Shown here: positions 24,009 through 32,352 of the stretch, one piece after another | Numbering within the stretch: the first letter of the stretch is position 1 | How the letters are laid out: each line of letters opens with the position of its first letter | DNA from: CAYFZR01 sp964347835 [NCBI: uncultured archaeon] | GTDB taxonomy: Archaea; CAYFZR01 | Length of the DNA: 46,856 bases | Direction of reading: 5' to 3' | Assembly: GCA_964347835.1 (NCBI GenBank) | Contig: CAYFZR010000062.1 | Coordinates: 1-46,856, forward strand | Made by a program: the position numbers and the translations under genes | Notes under the pieces: generated by a model | Databases searched by the model: none | Told to the model about the DNA's origin: nothing | Seen by the model: only the letters and a program-made list of their open reading frames with translations

Positions 24009-24704
24009 ATGAGTGATCGGATGAAGGTGAGTTTGGTATGTAATAAATGCTCAAATAATTTTGTGAAAGAAATAAATAGGGTAAGACCCAAGATAAAACC
24101 TAAACGATTGCTTGCCTTCTGTCCAAATTGTAAGGCTACTCGAATTTGTTCTACTAAAAGAACGGATTATTGGTCAAAAACTAAGTATCCCCTACTAATA
24201 AGTTTGGTTGTTGTCGGGGCAATTTTAGCTTACCATTTTATACAGACTCAAGCGAGAGTACCTCATCCCGCTGATGTTGAGTGCACGAATTGCCACCACT
24301 CACTATATGATACTGTCGGCGAGAGAATAGCAGTAAGAAAAATAGGTGAAGCCCATCACATAATTGTAGACGATCCTTCTAAAATTCTTGAGAGCAGACC
24401 ATATCCAGAAGAAATTAACTGCAGTAATTGTCATACTGACGAAGTAGACTTTGAAAAATTACACCATTCGATCATAGGTTACAAAGCAAAGGGACCTTCT
24501 GATGAAATTTGTACATTTTGCCACACAGACGTTATCGAACCTGAAATCATACCGATATCCAAAAGCACTTGTAACTACTGCCACACAGAATTTCCGTGGT
24601 ATTTCAGGAAAATGATGAACGTATCCTTTGATTTTTCAACAAGAGAAACTATTCTTACCCTGAAGGAGATAGCAATAAAAAGAAAAAGATTTTTGAGGTT
24701 CTAA
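24009..24704 (+). CDS. Membrane-anchored tetraheme cytochrome c with N-terminal zinc ribbon
   Basis: A 231-residue protein with three parts. Residues 1-55 hold two CxxC pairs (Cys11/14, Cys38/41) like a zinc ribbon, with basic linkers. Residues 61-77 form one membrane span. Residues 85-231 carry four CxxCH c-type heme sites: CTNCH (92-96), CSNCH (138-142), CTFCH (168-172), CNYCH (188-192), with extra His at 97, 116-117 and 152-153 as possible distal ligands. Positive-inside rules put the ribbon in the cytoplasm and hemes outside. A TATA box at 23967-23980 predicts initiation near 24000, so ATG 23988 is unlikely; 24009 or 24021 is the start. A redox sensor or electron conduit is possible. Confidence 0.8.
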   Translation: MSDRMKVSLVCNKCSNNFVKEINRVRPKIKPKRLLAFCPNCKATRICSTKRTDYWSKTKYPLLISLVVVGAILAYHFIQTQARVPHPADVECTNCHHSLYDTVGERIAVRKIGEAHHIIVDDPSKILESRPYPEEINCSNCHTDEVDFEKLHHSIIGYKAKGPSDEICTFCHTDVIEPEIIPISKSTCNYCHTEFPWYFRKMMNVSFDFSTRETILTLKEIAIKRKRFLRF

Positions 24705-24764
24705 AGGGGTTTTTGATAACAAGATCTTAAAGCTTATATTTTTATCAGACTCTATTTCCAAAAC

Positions 24765-24772
24765 CCTTAAGG
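24765..24772. promoter_or_regulatory. CCTTAAGG palindrome upstream of ku
   Basis: An 8-bp palindrome flanked by A-rich left and T-rich right arms, 42 nt before the Ku start and just upstream of the TATA-like TTTAAATAT (24786-24794). It could be an operator of the repair operon or part of the cytochrome gene terminator. Confidence 0.3.
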
Positions 24773-24814
24773 TTTTTATCATCATTTAAATATCCTTATT
24801 GATGAGGTGTTTCT

Positions 24815-25582
24815 ATGAGAGCTATCTGGACAGGCGCTCTATCCTTTGGATTGGTTAACATTCCAGTAAAACTATTCTCTGCTACGGAGAGAAAAGATAT
24901 AAGATTTCGCCTTCTACACTCAGATTGCCATACTCCTTTGAAGAGACCATGGTACTGCCCAAAATGCGAAGTTCAAGTTCCTTGGGAAGGTATCGTGAGA
25001 GGTTATGAACTTGAGAAGGGGAACTTCGTTATACTAGAAGATGAAGACTTCGAAAATATTCCATTAAAAACCACTAAATCAGTGGACATAATAGAATTTG
25101 TCGATCTAGAAGATATAGACCCTATATACTACGACAGAAGTTATTATCTTGGTCCTACTGAGACAGGAATTAAGGCATTCGAACTTCTAAGAATCGTGCT
25201 CCTCAGAAAGGAGAAGGTCGGGATTGCAAAGGTATCAATTCGTAACAAGGAATCTTTGGTAGCAATTCGACCTATAGAAGAGGGTATCGTGATGTCGAGT
25301 TTATTTTACGGAGACGAGATCAGAGATCCCCTTGCCCTCGGTATACCAAAAAAAGTTGAGATAAGTGAAAAAGAGATCGAGATGGCGGAACTTTTAATTG
25401 ATGCCTTATCAGGGGACTTTGTCATAGATAAGTATGATGACAGATACAGAGAAACCATCTTAAATGTTATTAGGGCTAAGATAGATGGAAAAGAGATTGA
25501 AAAAGCCCCGATTGAGATAGCAGAGACAGTAGATCTAATGAAGGCTTTGGAAGATAGTATTCGGTCAGTGAAGGAATCATGA
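24815..25582 (+). CDS. ku: Ku-like DNA end-binding protein (prokaryotic NHEJ)
   Basis: A 255-residue homodimeric Ku that would ring broken DNA ends and recruit the ligase. The opening AIWTGALSFGLVNIPVKLFSAT is diagnostic, followed by RFRLLHSDCHTPLKR, CPKCEVQVPWEGIVRGYE near 50, YYLGPTETGIKAFELLR near 109 and the dimer core. It is slightly short; a C-terminal extension that contacts LigD in bacteria is modest here. SD GAGGTGT (24801-24807) precedes the ATG. It overlaps the ligase start by 4 nt. Confidence 0.95.
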   Translation: MRAIWTGALSFGLVNIPVKLFSATERKDIRFRLLHSDCHTPLKRPWYCPKCEVQVPWEGIVRGYELEKGNFVILEDEDFENIPLKTTKSVDIIEFVDLEDIDPIYYDRSYYLGPTETGIKAFELLRIVLLRKEKVGIAKVSIRNKESLVAIRPIEEGIVMSSLFYGDEIRDPLALGIPKKVEISEKEIEMAELLIDALSGDFVIDKYDDRYRETILNVIRAKIDGKEIEKAPIEIAETVDLMKALEDSIRSVKES

Positions 25583-26523
25583 ATTTATTTGATCAAAAGA
25601 TCATTCCAATGCTTGCGAAGAGTGGATCTAAGTTTGATTCACTCAATCATATATTTGAGCCAAAGTGGGACGGTTATAGGTGTATCGCCTTTATAAAAGA
25701 TGGTTTAAGGCTTCAGAGCCGAAACCTGCTGGATATAACCTACAAATTTCCCGAAATATCCATTGAAATAAATGCTGAAAATGGAATAGTTGATGGAGAG
25801 TTAGTCTATATAGAAAAAGGTGTACCAGATTTTAATAAAATCCAACGAAGGAATGTAGAAGATGTCTTTAAGATTGAGATACTATCTAAGGAGATTCCAC
25901 TCACATACGTCGTATTCGATATTTTGTGGCTAGATGACAAGGAGGTCATAGATTTTCCATTAATGGATAGAAAGGAATTACTGAAAGACTGCATTATTGA
26001 AAAAAATAATATAAAAATAACGCCTTATATTAAAGAAAAAGGTAATAAATTCTTTGATGAAGCTGCAAGGCTTGGATTCGAAGGTATTATAGCAAAAGAT
26101 ATGAGAAGTCCCTATCTCGTTGGAAAGAGAAGCGATTTTTGGGTAAAGATAAAGAAGACAAAGACAGTTGATTGTATAATATGCGGATATACGAAAGGCA
26201 AGGGCAGTAGAGTCGATAGTTTTGGGTCTCTTGTTCTCGGCCTATATGAAGGGAATGAATTAACGTACGTTGGAAAAGTAGGCACAGGGTTTAATTATGG
26301 AAGATTAGATGAAATTTATAGTATACTTCAGAAACTTAGAGTGAATGACTCGCCTTTTAAGGACGTAAATCTCAAAGACGTTCAATGGATTAAGCCTCAC
26401 CTGGTGGCTGAGATTAAGTACTCAGAGAGAACAAATGATAATAAATTGAGGATGCCTGTTTTTGTGAGATTTAGATTGGATAAACAAACGAAAGAGTGTC
26501 TTTTAGACCAATTAGATGAATAA
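25579..26523 (+). CDS. ATP-dependent DNA ligase, LigD-type ligase domain
   Basis: A 314-residue stand-alone ligase that would seal ends held by Ku. Nucleotidyltransferase motifs: I EPKWDGYRC near residue 28 (adenylated Lys about 30), III DGELVYI near 76, IV FEGIIAK near 168 and V DFWVKIKKTK near 187. An OB-fold follows, with SFGSLVLGLYE near 218 and a motif VI-like VRFRLDK near 300. Length and motifs match the LigD ligase module without the polymerase or phosphoesterase parts. Translationally coupled to Ku. Confidence 0.93.
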   Translation: MNLFDQKIIPMLAKSGSKFDSLNHIFEPKWDGYRCIAFIKDGLRLQSRNLLDITYKFPEISIEINAENGIVDGELVYIEKGVPDFNKIQRRNVEDVFKIEILSKEIPLTYVVFDILWLDDKEVIDFPLMDRKELLKDCIIEKNNIKITPYIKEKGNKFFDEAARLGFEGIIAKDMRSPYLVGKRSDFWVKIKKTKTVDCIICGYTKGKGSRVDSFGSLVLGLYEGNELTYVGKVGTGFNYGRLDEIYSILQKLRVNDSPFKDVNLKDVQWIKPHLVAEIKYSERTNDNKLRMPVFVRFRLDKQTKECLLDQLDE

Positions 26524-26573
26524 TAAATTTAAAGATAATAAAACTTAAAAAGGATTCAACTTTACTACTTTTC

Positions 26574-27125
26574 ATGTTATCGAGGGAAGATTCTCTTAAA
26601 CTCCTTGAAGAGAATATCAAAAACGAAGCATTGAAGAAACATATGCTCGCAGTTTCAGCCATAATGAAAGGCCTCGGAAGAAGATTTCATCAAAAAGAAG
26701 AACTTTGGGAGTTTGTGGGTTTGCTCCATGATATAGACTACGAGAAGGTTGAAGGGGACATGGAAGTACACGGAAAAGTCTCTGCTGAGATGCTAGAGGG
26801 AGAAGTACCCGAGGATTGTCTTCATGCAATCAGGGCTCACAACGAGTTAACTGGCGCTAAGCCAGAGACTTTAATAGATAAATCTTTGATAATCGCTGAT
26901 GCGATTTCTGGACTAATAGTGGCAGTGGCCCTCGTAATGCCTAATAAAAAATTATCAGAAGTTAAGGTTAAAAGTATAAAGAAGAAATTCAAGGACAAAT
27001 CGTTTGCAAGAAACGTTGATAGAAATAGAATAATGATGTGCGAAGAAATTGGCTTAGAATACGGAGAGTTCTTGGACATAGCGCTAAAATCTCTTCAGGA
27101 GATCAGCGACGATCTAGGACTCTGA
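26574..27125 (+). CDS. HD-superfamily hydrolase inside the NHEJ operon
   Basis: A 183-residue HD-domain metal-dependent hydrolase. Ligand motifs are KKHMLAV (His23), LLHDIDYE (His52-Asp53), EVHGK (His66), IRAHN (His89) and IADAISGL (Asp109), the full H-HD-H-H-D order. It belongs to the small stand-alone type related to COG2316. Its substrate is unknown. It lies 50 nt after the ligase and 53 nt before the LigD-type polymerase on the same strand. The 3'-phosphoesterase found in LigD systems was not seen nearby, so an end-processing role is a testable guess. Confidence 0.85.
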   Translation: MLSREDSLKLLEENIKNEALKKHMLAVSAIMKGLGRRFHQKEELWEFVGLLHDIDYEKVEGDMEVHGKVSAEMLEGEVPEDCLHAIRAHNELTGAKPETLIDKSLIIADAISGLIVAVALVMPNKKLSEVKVKSIKKKFKDKSFARNVDRNRIMMCEEIGLEYGEFLDIALKSLQEISDDLGL

Positions 27126-27178
27126 GGCTCAATTCAGCAAATCAACCATTAATTTAGAGCTTTAGGTACTGATGTAAA

Positions 27179-28063
27179 ATGCCAGAATACGTCTATGTGG
27201 AGTACGAAGGAACCAAAATTAGACTTTCTAACCTCGAAAAGAAGATATGGGAAAAAGAAGATATTACAAAAGCAGAATTAATAAAATATTACGTTGATGT
27301 AGGCGAGTACATCTTAAAATACTTAAAAGATCGTCTATTGACTGTGATACGCTGTCCTGATACGATAAACGATTGTTTCTTTCAAAAAGACTTGCCAGAT
27401 TATGCTCCTCCTTGGATAAAAACCTATACCAAGGGAAATATCCGATATCCTATATGCAATGATCTTCGCACCCTAATTTGGCTGACAAATTTTGGTACAG
27501 TAGATTACAACCCTACGCTTTCAAGAGTACAGTCGTATGATGCTCCAGATTTGTGTGTATTCGATTTGGATCCTTTTAAACCATGTAATTTTAAAGATAC
27601 ATTGGAAATAGCACTTATTATAAAAGATTTGCTGAAAGAATTGAACATAAAAGGATTTCCAAAAACATCGGGCGCGACTGGCATGCAGATCTATGTTCCA
27701 ATAAAAGGACATGATTTTAAGGAGGCTAAGTTTTTTGTGAGGAAAATAGGTGAATTAATAGAATCGAAGCACAGAAAGGTAACAACCTACGCTGGAAGTG
27801 TGAGCAAGCGCAAAGGGAAAGTGTTTATAGATTTCTTACAGAATGATCACGGAAAAACAGTAGTGGCCCCATATAGCCTAAGACCCCTGCCAAATGCACC
27901 GGTTTCAACTCCACTAAATTGGAGAGAGATCGAAAAAGGAGACATCGAACCATCTATGTTCAACATAAGTACCATTTTAGAAAGACTAAAAGAGAAGGGA
28001 GATTTATTTGAGGAGATATATGAAGATCAATATAAATTACCAAGAGAAATTTTAAATAAATAA
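27179..28063 (+). CDS. LigD-type primase/polymerase (NHEJ polymerase), altered motifs
   Basis: A 294-residue archaeo-eukaryotic-primase-fold polymerase for gap filling in NHEJ. Metal-binding motif I is FDLDPF (Asp129, Asp131) and motif III is VFIDFLQND (Asp218), both intact. KTSGATGMQIYVPI (163-176) is motif II, in which the family normally has SGxxGxH; here the His is Gln170 (codon 27686-27688). LTNFGTVDYNP (102-112) corresponds to LGxxxxHPW, with Asn111 replacing the usual His. Fold and context make the assignment firm, but activity may be altered. The C-terminal end has the typical RPLPNAPVSTPLNW motif. Confidence 0.9.
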   Translation: MPEYVYVEYEGTKIRLSNLEKKIWEKEDITKAELIKYYVDVGEYILKYLKDRLLTVIRCPDTINDCFFQKDLPDYAPPWIKTYTKGNIRYPICNDLRTLIWLTNFGTVDYNPTLSRVQSYDAPDLCVFDLDPFKPCNFKDTLEIALIIKDLLKELNIKGFPKTSGATGMQIYVPIKGHDFKEAKFFVRKIGELIESKHRKVTTYAGSVSKRKGKVFIDFLQNDHGKTVVAPYSLRPLPNAPVSTPLNWREIEKGDIEPSMFNISTILERLKEKGDLFEEIYEDQYKLPREILNK

Positions 28064-29440
28064 CTAAATCTCCACATCCATTCCTTCTTTTCTTAAAATA
28101 CCGCATGCAGCGATTAATCCTGTAGCCGCTGCATTTACAATACCTCTTGACAAACCAGCGCCATCTCCCGCGACGAAGAGATTTGGAACAGTCGTCTCCA
28201 TATATTGAGTCACCTTAACCTGCATAGCATAAAATTTTATCTCTGGAGCATAGACCAAGGTTGAATCGGATGCAACTCCAGGAATCACCCTGTCTAGTCT
28301 CTCCAACCCCTCTATTATATCCGTAACGATTCTATGCGGGAGAGCCATGGCTATATCTCCTGGTGTTACCGCTTTGAGGGTAGGCAAGATTTGACTCTTA
28401 TTAATTCTATTCCAAGTAGATCGTCTACCGCGTCTTAAGTCACCTAGTCTCTGTAATATTGGCTTTCCCCCTCCTATAGTCGTGGCAAGTTCGGCTATAG
28501 ACCTACCATAAGCAGTTGTATCTTCAACAGGCTCGGTTAAATTTATTCTGGTTAAAAATCCAAAATTGCTGTTGTCCGATTCTCTGTCTCTTAGTGCGTG
28601 ACCATTAATACCGATGTACTCTCCGTAGGTTTCTTGAACGACGAAACCTCTGTGATTCACGCAGAAGGTCCTTATAAAGTCATCATATTTCTTCGTGTAA
28701 ATATGGAACTTTGGATCTCTGTTTACTTCAATTATCGGGTCCATTACAACAGAAGGAACTTCTACTCTGACTCCAACGTCTATTGGGCCATGTTCCATTT
28801 TTATTCGCATCTTTTTTGCCTGTTCAGCGAACCAAGTAGCGCCGACTCTACCAGGAGCAGCGATCTTGTATCGTGAGGGAACTACCTCGCCATCTATCTC
28901 AACTCCATTTTCTAGCATTTTATTGACACTTGTGTTCGCCAAAATCTTTACACCATTTTCTACGAGACGATCCTTGAGAGATTTAATCACCTTGGGAGCG
29001 TAATCTGTTCCTATGTGTCTTTGGGGGATGTTAACGAACCTTATATCCGCTGCTGAAGCTTTTCTTGAGAGTTCTTCCACCTTAGACGCATCTTGCCCGT
29101 ACAACTTGTCTGGGGCGCCGTGCTCCAAAAATATACTGTCTACTTTCTTTACCAACCTCCAAGCCAAGTCGTTGTCACCAACCAGCGATCCGAGGTCACC
29201 TCCCACATCTGGTCTTAGATTTAATGTTCCGTCTGAGAGACCACCAGATCCACCTACTCCGCACATTATCTCGCACGGAGCGCAGTTAATACAGTATTGG
29301 GTGTCTGATATGATGCAAAACCTTTCTTCTATGTCTTTACCCTGTTCTACCACCAGAATCTTGAGAGAAGAATGATCTGACAGTTCTTTTGCTGCGAAAA
29401 GGCCTGCAGGCCCTGCACCTATTATAACTACATCATACAT
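28064..29440 (-). CDS. FAD-dependent dehydrogenase (COG2509-like)
   Basis: A 458-residue flavoprotein. The N-terminal FAD-binding motif is VVIIGAGPAGLFAAKEL (4-20), followed by VVEQGKDIEER and a Cys-rich loop CINCAPCEIMCGVGGSGGLSDG (part shown, about 53-70). A second dinucleotide element VAGDGAGLSRGIVNAAATG lies near 425-440. The family is widespread and has no settled substrate. An SD GGTGATG precedes the ATG. The 13-nt gap to the GfcR-like gene and shared direction suggest one operon of PHP, regulator and flavoprotein. Confidence 0.85.
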   Translation of the reverse strand: MYDVVIIGAGPAGLFAAKELSDHSSLKILVVEQGKDIEERFCIISDTQYCINCAPCEIMCGVGGSGGLSDGTLNLRPDVGGDLGSLVGDNDLAWRLVKKVDSIFLEHGAPDKLYGQDASKVEELSRKASAADIRFVNIPQRHIGTDYAPKVIKSLKDRLVENGVKILANTSVNKMLENGVEIDGEVVPSRYKIAAPGRVGATWFAEQAKKMRIKMEHGPIDVGVRVEVPSVVMDPIIEVNRDPKFHIYTKKYDDFIRTFCVNHRGFVVQETYGEYIGINGHALRDRESDNSNFGFLTRINLTEPVEDTTAYGRSIAELATTIGGGKPILQRLGDLRRGRRSTWNRINKSQILPTLKAVTPGDIAMALPHRIVTDIIEGLERLDRVIPGVASDSTLVYAPEIKFYAMQVKVTQYMETTVPNLFVAGDGAGLSRGIVNAAATGLIAACGILRKEGMDVEI

Positions 29441-29453
29441 TTACTTTCATCAC

Positions 29454-30176
29454 CTAGACCTTGACAAAGGTCACAACCCTACAATCAACATCATTCTTAA
29501 TCTTATTTAATCCCTCTTCTTCTATGGAGATTATTGTGAACACTCCTACCAAATTTGCCCTTGCCTTATTTACAAGCCTTATCAACGCTCCTTGAGTCTC
29601 TCCACTCCTTATTATATCATCTACTATCAGTATATTTTCGCCTTTTTTTATCATCAATGTAGGAATGTAAAGACTCATAATTACTCCTGAAGAACTTGAC
29701 ATGTATGTCTCCTCCATAAAATCATAAACTCCGACCTCTCTGTTCTTCTTAGTATAGATCAAATCTACCGCAAATTCATTCGCTACCTGCATGGCTATAG
29801 GTATACCGTCTATTGCAGCGGTGAGGACCTTATCAACAGTAACATCTGAAAAAATTTCTTTTACCTCTTCTGCAATCTTTTTTAACAATAAAGCATCGGA
29901 TAAAACTTGGGTATTGTCGAAAAAGCCATGGTCATTGAATTTTATCCTTTTTAAGACTTCTTCCCTTATATTAAATTCTTTTTCGAGGGTCTCCAATAAC
30001 CACATGGCTCTTTCATGGCTTGGTAAGACGTGACCCTTTACATATCTGTTCAAAACCGTTATGGGTATATCTGTGCGTTCAGATAGTTCTTCGTAAGTAA
30101 AAGAGTTCTTCATCAGTTTTAGTAGCTCTACGGATCTTATCCTCTGTTTTATACTTTCTAAATGAGTTTCGTTCAT
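29454..30176 (-). CDS. GfcR-like regulator: HTH plus phosphoribosyltransferase domain
   Basis: A 240-residue protein. Residues 15-60 are an HTH (SFTYEELSERTDIPITVLNRYVKG); residues 80-240 are a type I PRTase fold with the PRPP loop ILIVDDIIRSGET near 192-204. This combination matches archaeal GfcR and PyrE-like proteins, in which the PRTase acts as a metabolite sensor for sugar catabolism genes. It may alternatively be an orotate PRTase; the HTH favours a regulator. It overlaps the PHP gene by 4 nt and is preceded by SD GAGGTTGG. Confidence 0.8.
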   Translation of the reverse strand: MNETHLESIKQRIRSVELLKLMKNSFTYEELSERTDIPITVLNRYVKGHVLPSHERAMWLLETLEKEFNIREEVLKRIKFNDHGFFDNTQVLSDALLLKKIAEEVKEIFSDVTVDKVLTAAIDGIPIAMQVANEFAVDLIYTKKNREVGVYDFMEETYMSSSSGVIMSLYIPTLMIKKGENILIVDDIIRSGETQGALIRLVNKARANLVGVFTIISIEEEGLNKIKNDVDCRVVTFVKV

Positions 30177-30733
30177 CTTAGACCAACCTCAGTTTTCCCT
30201 TTTTTTATTGCTTTTATCACCGGACCATCAATTATTGTAAAGCCTCCTCCGATCTCATTTAGATCGTGGGCATCACTTCCACCGATTCTGGACAAGTCCA
30301 ATTGCCTAGAAAGTTTATCTGCCCGTATATTTACGTGACTAAACTTATATTTAGCGTTGTACACCTCTATCCCGTCTAGAGGAAGGCTTTGTACGAGATC
30401 ACCGAGACCTTTATATGAGTCGAAGGGATGGGGCGCTATACTCACTCCGCTGTTGTCTCGAACCCAATCTAAGAGATCCATGATTTTTAACCTTGGGGGG
30501 ACTTCTTCGATACCTAATACAAGCAAATGTCCTTCTTGTCTTGAAATTTCAATCCCAGGGACTATAATAATGCTCTTAGATAGTCTTTTTGCCTCTTGGT
30601 ACCCTTTTAGAGTATCATGATCGGTTATTGATATACCGTCTAACCCCATTTCCTCAGCCTTATTTATTATTTGAGGTATACTACTATTACAGTCGAAGGA
30701 GTACATACTATGCACATGTAGATCAAATATCAT
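30173..30733 (-). CDS. PHP-domain metal-dependent phosphoesterase
   Basis: A 186-residue PHP protein of the TrpH-like class. Metal ligands are seen as DLHVHSMYSFD (3-13), DGISITDHDTL near 34-43, PGIEISRQEGH near 60-70, APHPFD near 100 and GGSDAHDL near 152. Substrates of this class are short RNA ends or 3',5'-bisphosphates; which applies here is unknown. First of a three-gene minus-strand operon with GfcR-like and FAD genes; divergent from purB. Confidence 0.87.
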   Translation of the reverse strand: MIFDLHVHSMYSFDCNSSIPQIINKAEEMGLDGISITDHDTLKGYQEAKRLSKSIIIVPGIEISRQEGHLLVLGIEEVPPRLKIMDLLDWVRDNSGVSIAPHPFDSYKGLGDLVQSLPLDGIEVYNAKYKFSHVNIRADKLSRQLDLSRIGGSDAHDLNEIGGGFTIIDGPVIKAIKKGKTEVGLR

Positions 30734-30797
30734 CTATTTAACTTTGCACTTTTAACTTATTAATGTTTAACAAGATAAAACATTCGGGGGTCGTGGT

Positions 30798-32135
30798 ATG
30801 AGTATACATCCGATAGAAGAAAGGTATGGAAGTAGTGAGATGAGGGAGATATTCGAGGAAGAAAGCAAACTTGCAACGCTTTTAAAGGTAGAGGTTGCCC
30901 TAGCAAAGGCTCACGCGCACTTAGGCAACATTCCAAAGGAGGCAGCAAAAATTATAGAGGAATCATATCCGCGGGTGAAAATTGAGCGGGTTAAAGAGAT
31001 CGATAAAATAATCCAACATGACTTGATGGCTGTAGTAAAGGCGCTATCAGAACTTTGTGGCGATTATGGAGAGTACGTTCACTTAGGTGCTACAAGTAGC
31101 GATATTTTAGATACCGCTTTAGCATTGCAACTTAGAGACGCCATAAATATCTTGGAAGCAGATTTAAAAGAACTTAGAAATTTACTGGCTAAATTGGCAG
31201 AAGAACATAAAGAAACCGTCTTAGTAGGAAGAACTCATGGACAGCATGCCATTCCAACTACTCTTGGATTAAAATTTGCTATATGGGCAATGGAGTTTGA
31301 TAGACACTTAGAAAGACTTGAAGAATCCAAAAAAAGGATACTCGTTGGAAAGATGTCAGGCGCGGTAGGAACCCAAGCAGGACTTGGAGAAAATGCGATG
31401 GAAATACAGAAATTAACCATGGAGTATCTTGATCTGGAACCAACCTTGGTCTCAAATCAGGTGGTCCAAAGGGACAGACATGCAGAATTAATAATGATGC
31501 TCTCTCTAATCGCATGCACATTAGAAAAGGTAGGAAAGGAGATAAGAAACCTTCAAAGGACCGAAATAAGAGAGTTAGAAGAACCATTTTTAGAAGAGCA
31601 AGTAGGAAGTTCCACGATGCCTCACAAAAGGAATCCATATAGATCAGAAAGAGTATGCGGTTTAGCGAGAGTTTTGCGCTCTAATGTATTGCCTGCTTTA
31701 GAAAATATTGCATTAGAACATGAAAGAGACCTTACAAACTCTTCTTGTGAGAGAGTAATAATTCCAGAAACCTTCCTGCTTTTAGATGAGATGTTGAAGA
31801 TCATGCGATACGTCTTAGAAAATATTATCATATACCCTGAGAATATGATGAAAAACGTCCTTATATCAAAAGATCTAATTATGTCAGAGCCTATAATGCT
31901 GTATCTGGCTAAAAAAGGTCTTGGGAGACAGAAGGCCCATGAGATTGTAAGAGTATCTTCAATGAGGGCTTATACTAATAAATTAGATTTAAAGGACGTT
32001 TTGCTCGAAAAAGACGAGATTAAAGCAATTGTAACAGAAAAAGAGTTGGAAGAGGTATCGGATCCCTTCCAGTATATAGGGACAGCAAAGGAGCAGGTAG
32101 AGATGGTTGTGAATTACTTAAAATTAAAAAAATAA
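30798..32135 (+). CDS. purB: Adenylosuccinate lyase PurB
   Basis: A 445-residue enzyme of the fumarase/aspartase superfamily, cleaving SAICAR and adenylosuccinate in purine synthesis. Visible landmarks: IHPIEERYGSSEMREIF at the N-terminus, LGATSSDILDTALALQ near 96, GRTHGQHAIPTTLG near 142, and the family signature EEQVGSSTMPHKRNP near 267-281. Length is standard. A GGGGGTCGTGGT region precedes the ATG. No other purine gene is adjacent. Confidence 0.96.
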   Translation: MSIHPIEERYGSSEMREIFEEESKLATLLKVEVALAKAHAHLGNIPKEAAKIIEESYPRVKIERVKEIDKIIQHDLMAVVKALSELCGDYGEYVHLGATSSDILDTALALQLRDAINILEADLKELRNLLAKLAEEHKETVLVGRTHGQHAIPTTLGLKFAIWAMEFDRHLERLEESKKRILVGKMSGAVGTQAGLGENAMEIQKLTMEYLDLEPTLVSNQVVQRDRHAELIMMLSLIACTLEKVGKEIRNLQRTEIRELEEPFLEEQVGSSTMPHKRNPYRSERVCGLARVLRSNVLPALENIALEHERDLTNSSCERVIIPETFLLLDEMLKIMRYVLENIIIYPENMMKNVLISKDLIMSEPIMLYLAKKGLGRQKAHEIVRVSSMRAYTNKLDLKDVLLEKDEIKAIVTEKELEEVSDPFQYIGTAKEQVEMVVNYLKLKK

Positions 32136-32352
32136 TTAATTTAGAAGATATTTCTGAATACATTGGAAGTTTTCATCAGATCTGGTCTTTTAGCCCTCAC
32201 TTCAGCCTTGCACATTGTAAGGTTGGTTTTTTCGAATTCTGCATTGTGTTTTCCCCTTGTTGAGAACTCCTCCAGTTCGTATACCTATTTTTCCCCCGAA
32301 TATTATCGTTCTGCCCGGACTGTTATCTTTGCTAACCTACCGAGTTTTCACC

